Positions 23,435-32,729 of a stretch of 42,921 nt of DNA are shown one piece after another. Location of the stretch: positions 1 to 42,921 of the forward strand of contig JAJXYT010000184.1 of the NCBI GenBank assembly GCA_021780375.1. The letters run 5' to 3'. Within the stretch, counting starts at the first letter, position 1. Each line of letters begins with the position of its first letter. The translations under genes and the position numbers were made by a program. The DNA is from a bacterium. GTDB lineage: Bacteria; Verrucomicrobiota; Verrucomicrobiia; Limisphaerales; UBA11358. A model generated the notes under the pieces. The model ran no database searches, was not told the origin of the DNA, and was given only the letters and a program-made list of their open reading frames with translations.

Positions 23435-25299
23435 AAAAGATTGTTCCCTGGATTCTGCCCGCGGTCTTTGCCGTGTGGGTCTTGTCCACGCTCCATCACC
23501 CGCCCGAAACCGGCTTTCACACACGGGACTTCGGCCGGCTGCCGGTGTTGCTGGGCGGGCGCGTCCAGCCGCTGGATTCCGTGGCGCGCAACACGCTGTT
23601 GCAAATCCGCGAGCGGCAAAGCGTCGGCAACCTGAGCGCCACGGCCTGGCTGATGGAAACCATGATGAAGCCCGAGGCGGCGGACAAGCTGAATGTCTTC
23701 CGCATTGATAACTTCGAGCTGCTCAACATGCTCCAGTTGCCGGAGACGCAAAAATATTATTCCTTCAGCCAAATCCAGCCGCACCTCGACGACCTGACCC
23801 GCGAAGCCCAGCGCGCCAACAACGTCGAAGACGCCAATCGCACCGCCTTCCAACGCCAGTTGCTCAAGCTCGACAACGCGCTGGAGATTTACCAGCGGTT
23901 GCAGCTGAGCCTCTGTCCGCCGGGCACGACGGATTTCGCCGGGCAACTGGCGGCATACGAACAAGCCATCCCCGCCGGCGTGGCGGCCGCCCAGGCGCAG
24001 GAAGCGAAAAAAACCTATGACCAGGCGGCGTTGAACCGGTTGCTTGATTTTCTTTCCAGCTACAACGATTTGTCAAAATACGCGTACCCGCTCATGGTGC
24101 CGCCGGCCACGGGCGCCAAATCGCGCGCCGACTGGCAGAACATCGGCCAGAACCTGATGAGCGTGGTTCACGGCAACGACCTCAGCCCGGCGGTGACGGA
24201 TTACGCCGCGATGGCCACCGCCTATAACCAAAACCAGCCCGCCGCCTTCAACCAGGCACTCGACGATTACCGCCACTGGCTCGGCCAATGGTTTGTGCCG
24301 GAAATCCGTCAGGGCGTGCAGGAATTTTTCTTCAATCAATTTGAGCCGTTCTACAAAGCCATGGTCATTTACGTGACGGCTTTTCTGCTGGCCGTCATCG
24401 CGTTGTTGACCTTCGCGCTGGCGCCGAAGCTGTCCGAAACGCTGCGGCGCTCGGCGTTCTGGCTGGTGGTGCTCGGCGGCGTGATTCACACGTTCGGGCT
24501 CGTTTTTCGCATGTGGCTGGAAGGCCGGCCGCCGGTGACGAACCTGTATTCGTCGGCCATCTTCATCGGCTGGGGCTGCGTGATTCTGGGCATCATTTTG
24601 GAACGCGTTTTTGCCGTGGGCCTGGGCAGCGCGGTGGCGTCGTTCGCCGGCTTCGTCACGCTGGTCATCGCCCATAACCTTTCGATGGACGGCGACACGA
24701 TGGAAATGCTGCGCGCCGTGCTGGACACGAATTTCTGGCTGGCGACGCACGTCGTGGTCGTCACCCTCGGTTACGCTTCGACGTTCATGGCGGGGCTGCT
24801 CGGCGTCACGTACGTGTTGCTCGGCCTGTTCACACCGCTGCTGAAATACAAATCGGGCAACCTGGAACTGGGCAAGGTGCTGGCCAAAATGGCTTATGGC
24901 ATCGTCTGTTTCGCCGCGCTGTTCAGCTTCACCGGCACGGTCCTCGGCGGCATCTGGGCCGATCAATCCTGGGGCCGATTCTGGGGCTGGGACCCGAAGG
25001 AAAACGGCGCGCTGCTCATCGTGTTGTGGAATGCCGCCATTCTGCACGCGCGCTGGGGCGGCATGATTCGTGAACGCGGCCTGATGAACATGGTGATTTT
25101 CGGCAACATCGTGACGAGCTGGTCGTGGTTCGGCGTGAACATGCTCGGCATCGGCCTGCATAGCTACGGTTTCATGGCCGCCGCCTTCTGGTGGCTGCTC
25201 GCCTTCGTCCTGAGCCAGGTCGCGTTGATCCTGCTCGGAATGTTGCCAGCCGGGATGTGGAAAAGCTTCCGAACTCCGTCAGGCCCGGCCAGCGCCTGA
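23431..25299 (+). CDS. ccsA: Cytochrome c heme lyase subunit CcsA/ResC with long N-terminal extension
   Basis: A 622-residue protein. The C-terminal half (about 310-610) is a multi-helix CcsA core with the tryptophan-rich WWD heme-handling motif (WGRFWGWDPKENGA near residues 510-523) and flanking histidines in LATHVVVV and GIGLHSYG. The WWD region with these His residues binds heme during delivery. Before it, a first helix at 5-18 is followed by about 290 mostly soluble residues (GRVQPLDSVARNTLLQI, then long helices) not found in the short CcsA proteins of Gram-positive bacteria and chloroplasts. Longer forms like this are usual in Bacteroidetes-type and related lineages. It overlaps resB by ATGA. 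Confidence 0.92.
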   Translation: MKKIVPWILPAVFAVWVLSTLHHPPETGFHTRDFGRLPVLLGGRVQPLDSVARNTLLQIRERQSVGNLSATAWLMETMMKPEAADKLNVFRIDNFELLNMLQLPETQKYYSFSQIQPHLDDLTREAQRANNVEDANRTAFQRQLLKLDNALEIYQRLQLSLCPPGTTDFAGQLAAYEQAIPAGVAAAQAQEAKKTYDQAALNRLLDFLSSYNDLSKYAYPLMVPPATGAKSRADWQNIGQNLMSVVHGNDLSPAVTDYAAMATAYNQNQPAAFNQALDDYRHWLGQWFVPEIRQGVQEFFFNQFEPFYKAMVIYVTAFLLAVIALLTFALAPKLSETLRRSAFWLVVLGGVIHTFGLVFRMWLEGRPPVTNLYSSAIFIGWGCVILGIILERVFAVGLGSAVASFAGFVTLVIAHNLSMDGDTMEMLRAVLDTNFWLATHVVVVTLGYASTFMAGLLGVTYVLLGLFTPLLKYKSGNLELGKVLAKMAYGIVCFAALFSFTGTVLGGIWADQSWGRFWGWDPKENGALLIVLWNAAILHARWGGMIRERGLMNMVIFGNIVTSWSWFGVNMLGIGLHSYGFMAAAFWWLLAFVLSQVALILLGMLPAGMWKSFRTPSGPASA

Positions 25300-25884
25300 A
25301 GCAACCGCTGCGGACGACAACGACGAAAGACCTGGAGCGGCGCTCCGGGAGCGCCGGACCATCTTAAAACGCCAACAACCCGACGGTCATCGGCTGTCGC
25401 TACCACTCGCCCATCGACTCTTGCCGGAATTTTCATTTCTTGATGCCTGCACCGGACCTTCATTGCGAGTAGCGCAGACATCCTGAACAAAAGCGAATGA
25501 TATGGCGCGAACTGACGTTCGCGGCTACGAGATTAATTAAATTGTTCCAGCCCCCAAAAAAACAGACGTGACAAAGTGGCAAATTTCGACATCGTGCGGG
25601 TAACTGTTATGAATCTCAAAATTCTTTCCGATTGGGCAGTGGTACAATCCAAATATTCCGGTGGGGCGAGCGTCCTCGCGAGCCGGACACGGCGCGCCGA
25701 AACTTTGCGAAGACGGCTCGTCAGTAGCCACGCCCCTCCCAATTGTAACAGTACCTGCGATTCCACGCCCGGTTGTGTGCGTCTCCCAAAACCTCAGCAG
25801 AACAGGCGTAGCGGCTTTCGGCAGAAAGCCGCACTCTCCGGTTTCCTTCACAGTTGGCCGGCAAATGCTTTAAGACCCCTGCCC
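25300..25884. other. Spacer between ccsA and the GH92 gene, with hairpins and a repeat
   Basis: No gene is supported. An 8-bp hairpin CGGCGCTC-CGG-GAGCGCCG lies at 25338-25356 with no T-run. A 7-bp hairpin CGCGAAC-TGAC-GTTCGCG lies at 25506-25523. The dispersed repeat GGTGGGGCGAGCGTCCTCGC... lies at 25660-25685. The GH92 frame is open through part of this region but the translation has no protein character, so it is treated as non-coding. Confidence 0.5.
25660..25685. repeat. Dispersed intergenic repeat, copy 2
   Basis: Reverse complement of the two flanking halves of the element at 5495-5550, here directly joined: GGTGGGGCGAGC then GTCCTCGCGAGCCG. It is useful for start choice because it argues against coding sequence reaching this far upstream of the GH92 gene. 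Confidence 0.5.
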
Positions 25885-28230
25885 TTGACGCTGTGTTTGA
25901 TAGCTTTGCTCACCGGTAGCGCCATTTCCTGCACGAAGCAGCCCAACGTCCAATCCAGCGGTTCCGCCTCTGCCCCCACGCCGCCACCCGCGCCCGTGCC
26001 AAAGTATCCCGTCCAGGACCTCGTGCAACACGTTAAACCCTTGTGCGGCACCGCCGCCGACGGCGACCTCTATCCGGGCGTCTCGGCGCCTTTCGGGATG
26101 ATCCAATGGAGCCCGGACACCGGCTCGGGCCGGCATTGCGGCGGTTACGCGTATGAAGATTCCAGCATCTGCGGGTTCAGTTTGGATCACCTCAGCGGCG
26201 CGGGCTGCAACTATGGCGGCAATTTCGCCTTCATGCCGGTCCTGAACACGCCGGTCGATTCGCCCGGCGCCAGCCGCACGGCTTTCGCCGCCGCGTTTTC
26301 CCATGACCACGAGAAGGCCGCGCCCGGTTATTACGCCGTCACGCTGGGCGACGGCATCCAGGTGGAATTGACGGCGACTGAGCGCAGTGGTTTTGGCCGG
26401 TTCACCTACCCGGCCGGCCAGGCGGACACAATGGTGATTAACGCCGCCAGCGCGGTGAACGGCGTCAGAGCCTCGGCCATTCAAATCCAGCCCGGCCAAA
26501 ATGAAATCACCGGCTGGGCGGTCGGCGGCCATTTCTGCGGCGGCCCGGATGAAGGCCGCACCTATTTCTGCGCCATCTTCAGCCAGCCCTTCGCCGCCTA
26601 TGGCACCTGGGGCGATGCCTCCTTGAACGACGGCGGTACGAACAGTGGAGGCCGGGCCGCCGGCGCGTTCGTGAGTTTCAAGCCATCGGCAGATCGGACG
26701 GTCCTGGTCAAGGTGGCGATTTCCTATGTCAGCGCCGCCAATGCCCGCGCCAACATCGAGGCGGAAAACCCGTTGGCCGCGTTCAGCTCGAAAGATTTCG
26801 ATCAGGCCGTGACCGCCGCCGGTCAGATTTGGAATCTGCACCTGAACCGGATCCAAGTCAGCGGCGGCAGCCGGGCGCAAATGGACACCTTTTATTCCAT
26901 GCTCTACCGCGTTCTCCTCGGTCCCACCATTTGTTCGGACGCCAACGGTGACTACATGGGCTACGACGGCCAGGTGCATCACACCGACGGTCACCGCGTG
27001 CAATACGCCAATTTTTCCGGCTGGGACATTTACCGCAGCGAAAGCCAATTGCTGGCGATGCTCGACCCCCAACGCGCCGGTGACATGGCGCAATCCCTGT
27101 TGCTGGATTACCAGCAAGGCGGCGCTTTCCCCCGCTGGGGCGTGCCCAACGAAGACAGCGGCGTCATGATGGGCGACCCCGCGGCACCCATCATCGCCGA
27201 CTTTTACGCCTTCGGCGCGACGAACTTCGATGCCCACGCGGCCCTGGCCGGCCTCGTCCGCGCAGCTACCGACCCCTCCGTCCGCGCCCCGCGCACCGGC
27301 ACCTTCGAACGCGACGCGCTGGCGGATTATCTCAAGCTGGGTTACGTGCCGGAACACCAACGCGGCGGTTACGGCAACGTTTCCATGACCGAGGAATATG
27401 CCTCCGCCGATTTCGCGCTGTCGCAATTCGCCAAGGCGCTGGGCGACGACGCCGACAGCGCCCTGCTCCTGCGCCACGCGCAGAACTGGACCAACCTCTT
27501 CAATCCGGCGACCGGCTACCTGGAGATGCGCCGGCGCGACGGTTCCTGGGCGCCCGGATTCCGGCCCGACGTGGAAGGCTATGATGGCAATCAGGCTTAC
27601 GTGGAAGGCACCGCCGCCCAATACCTCTGGATGGTGCCGTTCAACCTCAAGACACTGTTTGACCTGATGGGCGGCCCGCAAACCGCCGCCGCGCGCCTGG
27701 ATCATTTCTTCACCGGCCTGAACACCGGCGCGAATTCCGTCTATGCCTACCTGGGCAACGAACCCTGCCTCGAAACGCCATGGGAATACTGTTTTCTGGG
27801 GCAACCTTACAAAACCCAGAACGTCGTGCGCCAGGCGTTGACACAGCTCTTTTCCGCCGCCCCGCACGGCTATCCCGGCAACGATGACCTCGGTGAAATG
27901 TCGTCGTGGTATGTCTTCGCCGCGCTGGGCATGTATCCCGAACTGCCCGGCTCCGACGTGCTGGTGCTGGACAGCCCGTTGTTTCCCAAGGCCGTCGTCC
28001 ACCTGCCGGACGGCGACCTCACCATCATCGGAAACGGGGCCGCTCCCGACGCGCCCTACGTCCAAAGCCTGACCGTGAACGGCCAGACCTGGAACAAGCC
28101 GTGGCTGAGGTACTCCGACCTCGCGCACGGCGGCACCCTCACTTACACGCTGGCCACCACGCCGGACACCAACTGGGGCAGCAACCCCTCCGACGCCCCG
28201 CCGTCATATTCGGGCGAACCCGGCCCTTAG
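25885..28230 (+). CDS. Glycoside hydrolase family 92 alpha-mannosidase, exported
   Basis: GH92 enzymes are calcium-dependent exo-alpha-mannosidases. The 781-residue product (from TTG 25885) has an N-terminal hydrophobic signal with AISC, possibly a lipobox, then a Pro-rich linker. The catalytic region opens with VQHVKPLCGT...LYPGVSAPFGMIQWSPDT and GFSLDHLSGAGC. Further GH92 marks are SMTEEYASADFALSQF, PWEYCFLGQPYKTQ and NDDLGEMSSWYVFAALGMYP near the end, which includes the acidic catalytic region. The size fits the family (about 750). The start is uncertain: the frame is open back to 25576, but that part runs through a repeat and no ATG in it has a ribosome site. It is not functionally related to the cytochromes. 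Confidence 0.88.
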   Translation: MTLCLIALLTGSAISCTKQPNVQSSGSASAPTPPPAPVPKYPVQDLVQHVKPLCGTAADGDLYPGVSAPFGMIQWSPDTGSGRHCGGYAYEDSSICGFSLDHLSGAGCNYGGNFAFMPVLNTPVDSPGASRTAFAAAFSHDHEKAAPGYYAVTLGDGIQVELTATERSGFGRFTYPAGQADTMVINAASAVNGVRASAIQIQPGQNEITGWAVGGHFCGGPDEGRTYFCAIFSQPFAAYGTWGDASLNDGGTNSGGRAAGAFVSFKPSADRTVLVKVAISYVSAANARANIEAENPLAAFSSKDFDQAVTAAGQIWNLHLNRIQVSGGSRAQMDTFYSMLYRVLLGPTICSDANGDYMGYDGQVHHTDGHRVQYANFSGWDIYRSESQLLAMLDPQRAGDMAQSLLLDYQQGGAFPRWGVPNEDSGVMMGDPAAPIIADFYAFGATNFDAHAALAGLVRAATDPSVRAPRTGTFERDALADYLKLGYVPEHQRGGYGNVSMTEEYASADFALSQFAKALGDDADSALLLRHAQNWTNLFNPATGYLEMRRRDGSWAPGFRPDVEGYDGNQAYVEGTAAQYLWMVPFNLKTLFDLMGGPQTAAARLDHFFTGLNTGANSVYAYLGNEPCLETPWEYCFLGQPYKTQNVVRQALTQLFSAAPHGYPGNDDLGEMSSWYVFAALGMYPELPGSDVLVLDSPLFPKAVVHLPDGDLTIIGNGAAPDAPYVQSLTVNGQTWNKPWLRYSDLAHGGTLTYTLATTPDTNWGSNPSDAPPSYSGEPGP

Positions 28231-28356
28231 CCGTTGAAGCCGGGTTGATTTCACCGGAGCGGCATGGGCGCTGGTGGCAGTTCAGCGTGCGGCCCAAGCG
28301 GGAATTTTTCCGCACAACCTCGATTTTCCCCTGATTTTAAGCGGATTCCTTTGCGC

Positions 28357-28385
28357 TTGACGGTTCGGGGACAAAAAACTAAACT
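28357..28385 (+). promoter_or_regulatory. Sigma-70-type promoter of the nusA operon
   Basis: TTGACG (28357-28362), a spacer of exactly 17 bases, then TAAACT (28380-28385). It is a good match to the housekeeping consensus, about 110 bases upstream of nusA and just before the hairpin at 28430-28461. Confidence 0.6.
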
Positions 28386-28429
28386 TTTAGTTCAAGAGCG
28401 GTAAAGTTTGCTGGTTCATCCAGCGTGCG

Positions 28430-28461
28430 AAAGTCGGACGACCTAAATCTCCGACTTTTTT
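28430..28461 (+). terminator. Intrinsic terminator-like hairpin (attenuator?) upstream of nusA
   Basis: AAAGTCGG (28430-28437) and CCGACTTT (28451-28458) form an 8-bp stem with a 13-base loop, and the T-run extends to 28461. It lies downstream of the candidate nusA promoter and 33 bases before the nusA ATG. It would therefore end transcripts in the leader, which suits feedback control of nusA. Confidence 0.6.
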
Positions 28462-28494
28462 GTTCCCCGGGTGGGAACGCCGTGTCGAGTGTGT

Positions 28495-29799
28495 ATGAAC
28501 GCTGATTTTCTGGCGGTATTGGAATTTTGGGAGCGCGAAAAGGGCATCAATCGTGATGTCCTGGTCGGCGCTGTCCAGGATGCCTTGTTGCAGGCCGCCA
28601 AAAAGGCGGTCGGCCCGGCGCGCGAACTGCGCGTCGAGATTGACCAGAAGAACGGCGACATCAAGGCCTTTGCCAAACTCATTGTCTCCGACCGCGTCAT
28701 CTCGCAGCATGACCAGATTTCCGTGTTCGACGCCCGGCGCATCAAGCCTGACGCGCAGATTGGCGATGAAATTGAAAAGGAAGTGACGCCGACCGGTTTT
28801 GGCCGCATCGCCTCGCAGTACGCCAAGCAGGCGCTCATGCAGAAAATCCGCCAGGCCGAAAAAGCGTTGATTTTCACCGAATTCAAGGACCGGGTTGGGG
28901 ATATCATCAGCGGGACAGTGCGGCGGTTTGAGCGGTCGGACGTGATTTTGGACCTCGGCAAATACGAGGCATTATTGCCCAATCGCGAGCGCGTGCCCAC
29001 TGAGGAATATCAGGTCGGCGAGCGCATTCGCGCCTACGTGAAGGCGGTCGAACAGGGACCGCACGGGCCGGAAATCATTTTGTCCCGCGCCGACCCGCGG
29101 TTTGTCATCAAGCTGTTCCAGCTGGAAGTGTCCGAAATCAACGACGGCACGATTGAGATCAAAGGCATCGCGCGCGAGCCGGGTTTCCGCACCAAGATGG
29201 CGGTTTATTCGCGTGACAGCAAAGTGGACCCCGTGGGCGCCTGCGTCGGCATGCGCGGCCAGCGCGTGAAGAACATCGTCCGCGAACTCAACAACGAGAA
29301 AGTGGACGTCATTCCCTGGTCGTCGGACGTGCGCACCTTCATCACGAATGCGCTGGCGCCGGCCAAGCTCAAGAGCTTTGAAATTGATGAAGCCGGGAAA
29401 CGCGTAAAGATCCTGGTCAGCGAGGACCAGCTTTCCCTGGCCATCGGCAAGCGCGGGCAGAATGCGCGGTTGACGGCCAAGCTGACCGGTTGGGAAGTGG
29501 ACATTGACGCAGAAGTTGTTGTTACCAAAGGTTTTGAGGAGAAGGTTGCCGAGGCGGTCGGACTGCTGGCGGCCATTCCGGGAATTTCGCGTGAGCAGGC
29601 TGATGCCCTGGTCCACGCCGGCATCACCCGGCTCGAAGATTTGTTGCAGGCGGATGAAGCCGATTTAAGCAGCATCCCCCAGGTCGGCGGGCATGCGGCG
29701 GAGATCTTGAAGGCCGCGCACGCCGAGGCGGAGCGCCGCACTTTAAAGGTCGGCGACACGCCAGTGAACCCCGACACCGGTGTCGGAGTGAACAGTTAA
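28495..29799 (+). CDS. nusA: Transcription elongation/termination factor NusA
   Basis: A 434-residue NusA that modulates RNA polymerase pausing, termination and antitermination. Order of domains: N-terminal polymerase-binding domain (FLAVLEFWEREKGINRDVL), S1 domain (about 130-200), two KH domains (VGACVGMRGQRVKNIV and LAIGKRGQNARLTAKL), and a C-terminal helix-hairpin-helix part (IPGISREQADALV, IPQVGGHAAEILKAA). The ATG at 28495 is preferred to an upstream in-frame start because it gives the standard NusA N-terminus. infB follows after 90 bases. The usual upstream partner rimP is not present; a mannosidase gene is there instead. Confidence 0.97.
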   Translation: MNADFLAVLEFWEREKGINRDVLVGAVQDALLQAAKKAVGPARELRVEIDQKNGDIKAFAKLIVSDRVISQHDQISVFDARRIKPDAQIGDEIEKEVTPTGFGRIASQYAKQALMQKIRQAEKALIFTEFKDRVGDIISGTVRRFERSDVILDLGKYEALLPNRERVPTEEYQVGERIRAYVKAVEQGPHGPEIILSRADPRFVIKLFQLEVSEINDGTIEIKGIAREPGFRTKMAVYSRDSKVDPVGACVGMRGQRVKNIVRELNNEKVDVIPWSSDVRTFITNALAPAKLKSFEIDEAGKRVKILVSEDQLSLAIGKRGQNARLTAKLTGWEVDIDAEVVVTKGFEEKVAEAVGLLAAIPGISREQADALVHAGITRLEDLLQADEADLSSIPQVGGHAAEILKAAHAEAERRTLKVGDTPVNPDTGVGVNS

Positions 29800-29889
29800 G
29801 ATTTATGATGCGGACCGAAACAGCATTTATTTGCGTGCTTTGAGCCATGAAGGCGATTCGCACAGTTCGGTTGGCGCTGATGACAATTT

Positions 29890-32262
29890 ATGCCCGTTCG
29901 GATTTACGACATCTCGAAAAAGCTCGGTCTGGAGAACAAGGTGATTCTCGCCAAGGCCAAGTCGCTGGGCATTGCCGCCGCGAAGGTCCCGTCCAGCTCG
30001 CTTGACAAGATCAGCGCCGAGTTCCTGGAAGAGGAACTGTTCAAGGAACATCCCGAAGTGGCCGCCAAGTTCGCCGCGCCACCGGTGGTCGAGAAACCCA
30101 AGCCCGCGCCGGTCGAGGAAAAGATCGTCGTCATCAAGGCGCCACCGCCGGAGCCAAAACCGGAAGTCAAAGCCGAACCCGTGAAAGCCGCGGCGGCGCC
30201 GCCCGTGGTGGAAGCGCCCCCCGCCCCTCCGCCTCCGCCACCCAAGCCGCCGGGACCGAAACTCGGCGAAAAAGTCGGGTTTATTCAACTGCCACAAAGG
30301 CCGGCCCCCAGAGTGCCCGGTCACGGCAGACCGGCGGCCAGACCGGCCAGCACGGGAACAACCCACTTTACCCGATCGGGCAGACCGGGTGTCGCACCCG
30401 CAGCACCGAAATCCGCCCCCAGAGCACCCGGCCCGACCGCCGCACCGGCACCCAAATTTGTCGCGCCGGAGACCGGCGAAGTCATCGTCATCAAGCCGCC
30501 GATTGTCGTGCGTGAACTGGCTGCTCAGCTCAAGCAAAAGCCGTTCAAAATCATTGCCGACCTGATGGGACTGGGCGTCTTCGCCACCGTCAACCAGGCG
30601 ATTGACGAAAAGATCGCGCAGCAGCTTTGTGCCAAATACGGGTTCCGGTTCGAGGTGGAAAAACGCGAACGCGGCGGCGGGGCGGTCCATGCCCCCATCA
30701 AGAAGGTCGAACTCGATGTCGAGGACAAGCCGGAAGAGCTCAAGCCGCGCGCGCCGGTCGTGACCATCATGGGCCACGTTGACCATGGCAAGACCACGCT
30801 GCTGGACGTCATCCGCAAGGCCAACGTGGCGGCGGGCGAGGCGGGCGGCATCACGCAGCACATTGGCGCTTACACGATTTCCGTGCCGCATCCGGAGCGC
30901 AAAAACCAGCTGGCGCAAATCACGTTCCTCGACACCCCCGGCCACGCGGCCTTCAGTTCCATGCGCGCCCGCGGCGCCAACGTCACCGACCTCGTCGTGC
31001 TCGTGGTGGCCGCCAACGACGGCGTCATGCCGCAAACCATTGAAGCCCTCAATCACGCGAAGGCGGCCAAAGTTCCCATTCTGGTGGCGGTCAACAAGAT
31101 TGACCATCCCAACGCGAATCCCCTGAAAGTCCGCCAGCAGTTGCAGGACAAGGGGCTGGTACCGGACGACTGGGGCGGGGACACGATTTTCGTGGACGTT
31201 TCGGGGCTCACGAAACAAGGCATCGACAAACTGCTGGAAATGATTTTGCTCCAGGCCGAATTGCTCGAGTTGAAGGCCAACCCCAACCGCCGCGCCAAGG
31301 GCAATGTGATTGAATCCGGCGTCGAACCGGGCGGCCCGACCGCGACGGTGCTGGTGCGCAAGGGTACGCTGCGGGTCGGTGACATTATTTTGTGCGGTGA
31401 GTTTTACGGCCGCGTCCGGGCGCTCATCGACGAGGAAGGCGACCGCCTCAAGGAGGCCGGCCCCTCGGTCGCGGTAAAAGTCCTGGGCTTGAACGGCGTG
31501 CCGGATGCGGGACTGGAATTCAGCGTCGTGGAGGATGAAAAGGCGGCGCGGGGACTGGCCGAACAGCGTTTTTTTGAAGCCAAGGCCGAAGGCCAGGAGG
31601 AAAAAAAGGTCACGCTCGAAAATCTCTTCGACACGCTGGCTGCGGAACAAAGCAAGGCGCTCAAAATTGTCGTCAAGGCCGACGCCCAGGGCTCGGTCGA
31701 GGCCATCGTCGAAGCCCTCAAGAAGATCGAATCGGACAAGGTTTCCCTCGAAATTCTGCACAGCGACGTCGGCACGATCACGGAAAACGACGTGGCCCTG
31801 GCTTCGGCCTCGAACGCCGTGATTCTCGGTTTCCACACGCGCTTGGACAGCACGGCCGCCGAAAAGGCCAAGCACGAAAGCGTGCAGATCAAGCTTTACG
31901 CGATTATTTACGAGTTGATTGACGAGGTCAAAGAAGCCATGGCCGGGCTGCTGGAGCCGGTCGTCAAGGAAAATATCATTGGCTCGGCGGAGGTGCGGCA
32001 GATTTTCGAGCTTTCCAAAGGCGCCCCGGTGGCCGGTTGCATGGTGGCCAGCGGTCGCATCGTCAAGGGCAAGGTTCGGGTGCGCCGGCGCAAGGACGTG
32101 ATATTCGAAGGCATCGCGCAATCGCTGCGCCGGTTCCAGGACGAAGTCAACGAGGTCCGCGCCGGCATGGAATGCGGCATCCGCCTCGAAGGTTACAGTG
32201 ATTTTCAAGTTGGTGATGTGATCGAGAGTTATTCCGTCGAGAAAATTGCGGCAAAGCTATGA
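29890..32262 (+). CDS. infB: Translation initiation factor IF-2
   Basis: A 790-residue GTPase that positions initiator tRNA on the ribosome. The N-terminus ([20 protein letters not shown]) is an IF2_N-type module, followed by a Pro/Ala/Lys-rich linker to about residue 190 and a second IF2_N domain ([21 protein letters not shown]). The G domain has G1 GHVDHGKT (about 295), G3 DTPGH and G4 NKID, and is followed by the beta-barrel and C-terminal fMet-tRNA-binding domain ([21 protein letters not shown]). Length and order are normal. It is the second gene of the nusA operon, with a long minus-strand mirror frame that is an artefact of GC bias. Confidence 0.98.
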   Translation: MPVRIYDISKKLGLENKVILAKAKSLGIAAAKVPSSSLDKISAEFLEEELFKEHPEVAAKFAAPPVVEKPKPAPVEEKIVVIKAPPPEPKPEVKAEPVKAAAAPPVVEAPPAPPPPPPKPPGPKLGEKVGFIQLPQRPAPRVPGHGRPAARPASTGTTHFTRSGRPGVAPAAPKSAPRAPGPTAAPAPKFVAPETGEVIVIKPPIVVRELAAQLKQKPFKIIADLMGLGVFATVNQAIDEKIAQQLCAKYGFRFEVEKRERGGGAVHAPIKKVELDVEDKPEELKPRAPVVTIMGHVDHGKTTLLDVIRKANVAAGEAGGITQHIGAYTISVPHPERKNQLAQITFLDTPGHAAFSSMRARGANVTDLVVLVVAANDGVMPQTIEALNHAKAAKVPILVAVNKIDHPNANPLKVRQQLQDKGLVPDDWGGDTIFVDVSGLTKQGIDKLLEMILLQAELLELKANPNRRAKGNVIESGVEPGGPTATVLVRKGTLRVGDIILCGEFYGRVRALIDEEGDRLKEAGPSVAVKVLGLNGVPDAGLEFSVVEDEKAARGLAEQRFFEAKAEGQEEKKVTLENLFDTLAAEQSKALKIVVKADAQGSVEAIVEALKKIESDKVSLEILHSDVGTITENDVALASASNAVILGFHTRLDSTAAEKAKHESVQIKLYAIIYELIDEVKEAMAGLLEPVVKENIIGSAEVRQIFELSKGAPVAGCMVASGRIVKGKVRVRRRKDVIFEGIAQSLRRFQDEVNEVRAGMECGIRLEGYSDFQVGDVIESYSVEKIAAKL

Positions 32263-32361
32263 AATTTTGAAACGTTGAAAAGGGGTTAAGATTACGATCC
32301 AGAGCCGGATGAAGAGTTCAAATCGGGTCGTCATCATCGCAATCCCCGTGCTTAATCGAAA

Positions 32362-32727
32362 ATGCCAAGCCTTCGACTCCAACGTGTGCGCGAATTGTTG
32401 AAACGTGAAATCGGCGAAGCCATCCGCCGCGAATTTCACGTGAGCGAATGCGGTTTGATTTCCGTCAATGACGTGGATGTGGCCGGCGACCTCAAGTCCG
32501 CCACCGTGTTCATCAGCATCCTGGGCAATCCGGACCAGCAAAAGCGCGGTTTTCAGATGCTCAACGACCATCGCGTCCGCCTGCAAGGGCTGATGGGGCG
32601 CGCCGTGGTGCTGAAATACACGCCGAAGCTGAAATTTGCCTTCGACGATTCCATCGTGCGCGGCAACCGCGTGCTGCAAATCATTGAGGAACTGGAAAAA
32701 TCCAGGCCGGATGAGGACAACGATTAA
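32362..32727 (+). CDS. rbfA: Ribosome-binding factor A
   Basis: A 121-residue protein needed for 16S rRNA processing and small-subunit maturation. It shows the RbfA KH-like fold pattern: RVRELLKREIGEAIRREF, then GLISVNDVDVAGDLKSATVFISILG, and LKYTPKLKFAFDDSIVRGNRV with the conserved P-L-F-DDS core. The position after infB is standard. The start ATG follows about 100 bases of spacer; no better start is seen. Confidence 0.95.
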   Translation: MPSLRLQRVRELLKREIGEAIRREFHVSECGLISVNDVDVAGDLKSATVFISILGNPDQQKRGFQMLNDHRVRLQGLMGRAVVLKYTPKLKFAFDDSIVRGNRVLQIIEELEKSRPDEDND

Positions 32728-32729
32728 AT

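Noticed and set aside
25576-25884. N-terminal extension of the GH92 protein
   Set aside because: It contains the dispersed repeat at 25660-25685 and would bury the signal sequence more than 100 residues inside.
25870-28128. 752-codon minus-strand frame opposite the GH92 gene
   Set aside because: Shadow frame with His/Arg/Gly-rich text and no motifs.
29827-32208. 793-codon minus-strand frame opposite infB
   Set aside because: It is the mirror of a GC-rich gene; the translation has no family features, while the plus strand is a full IF-2.
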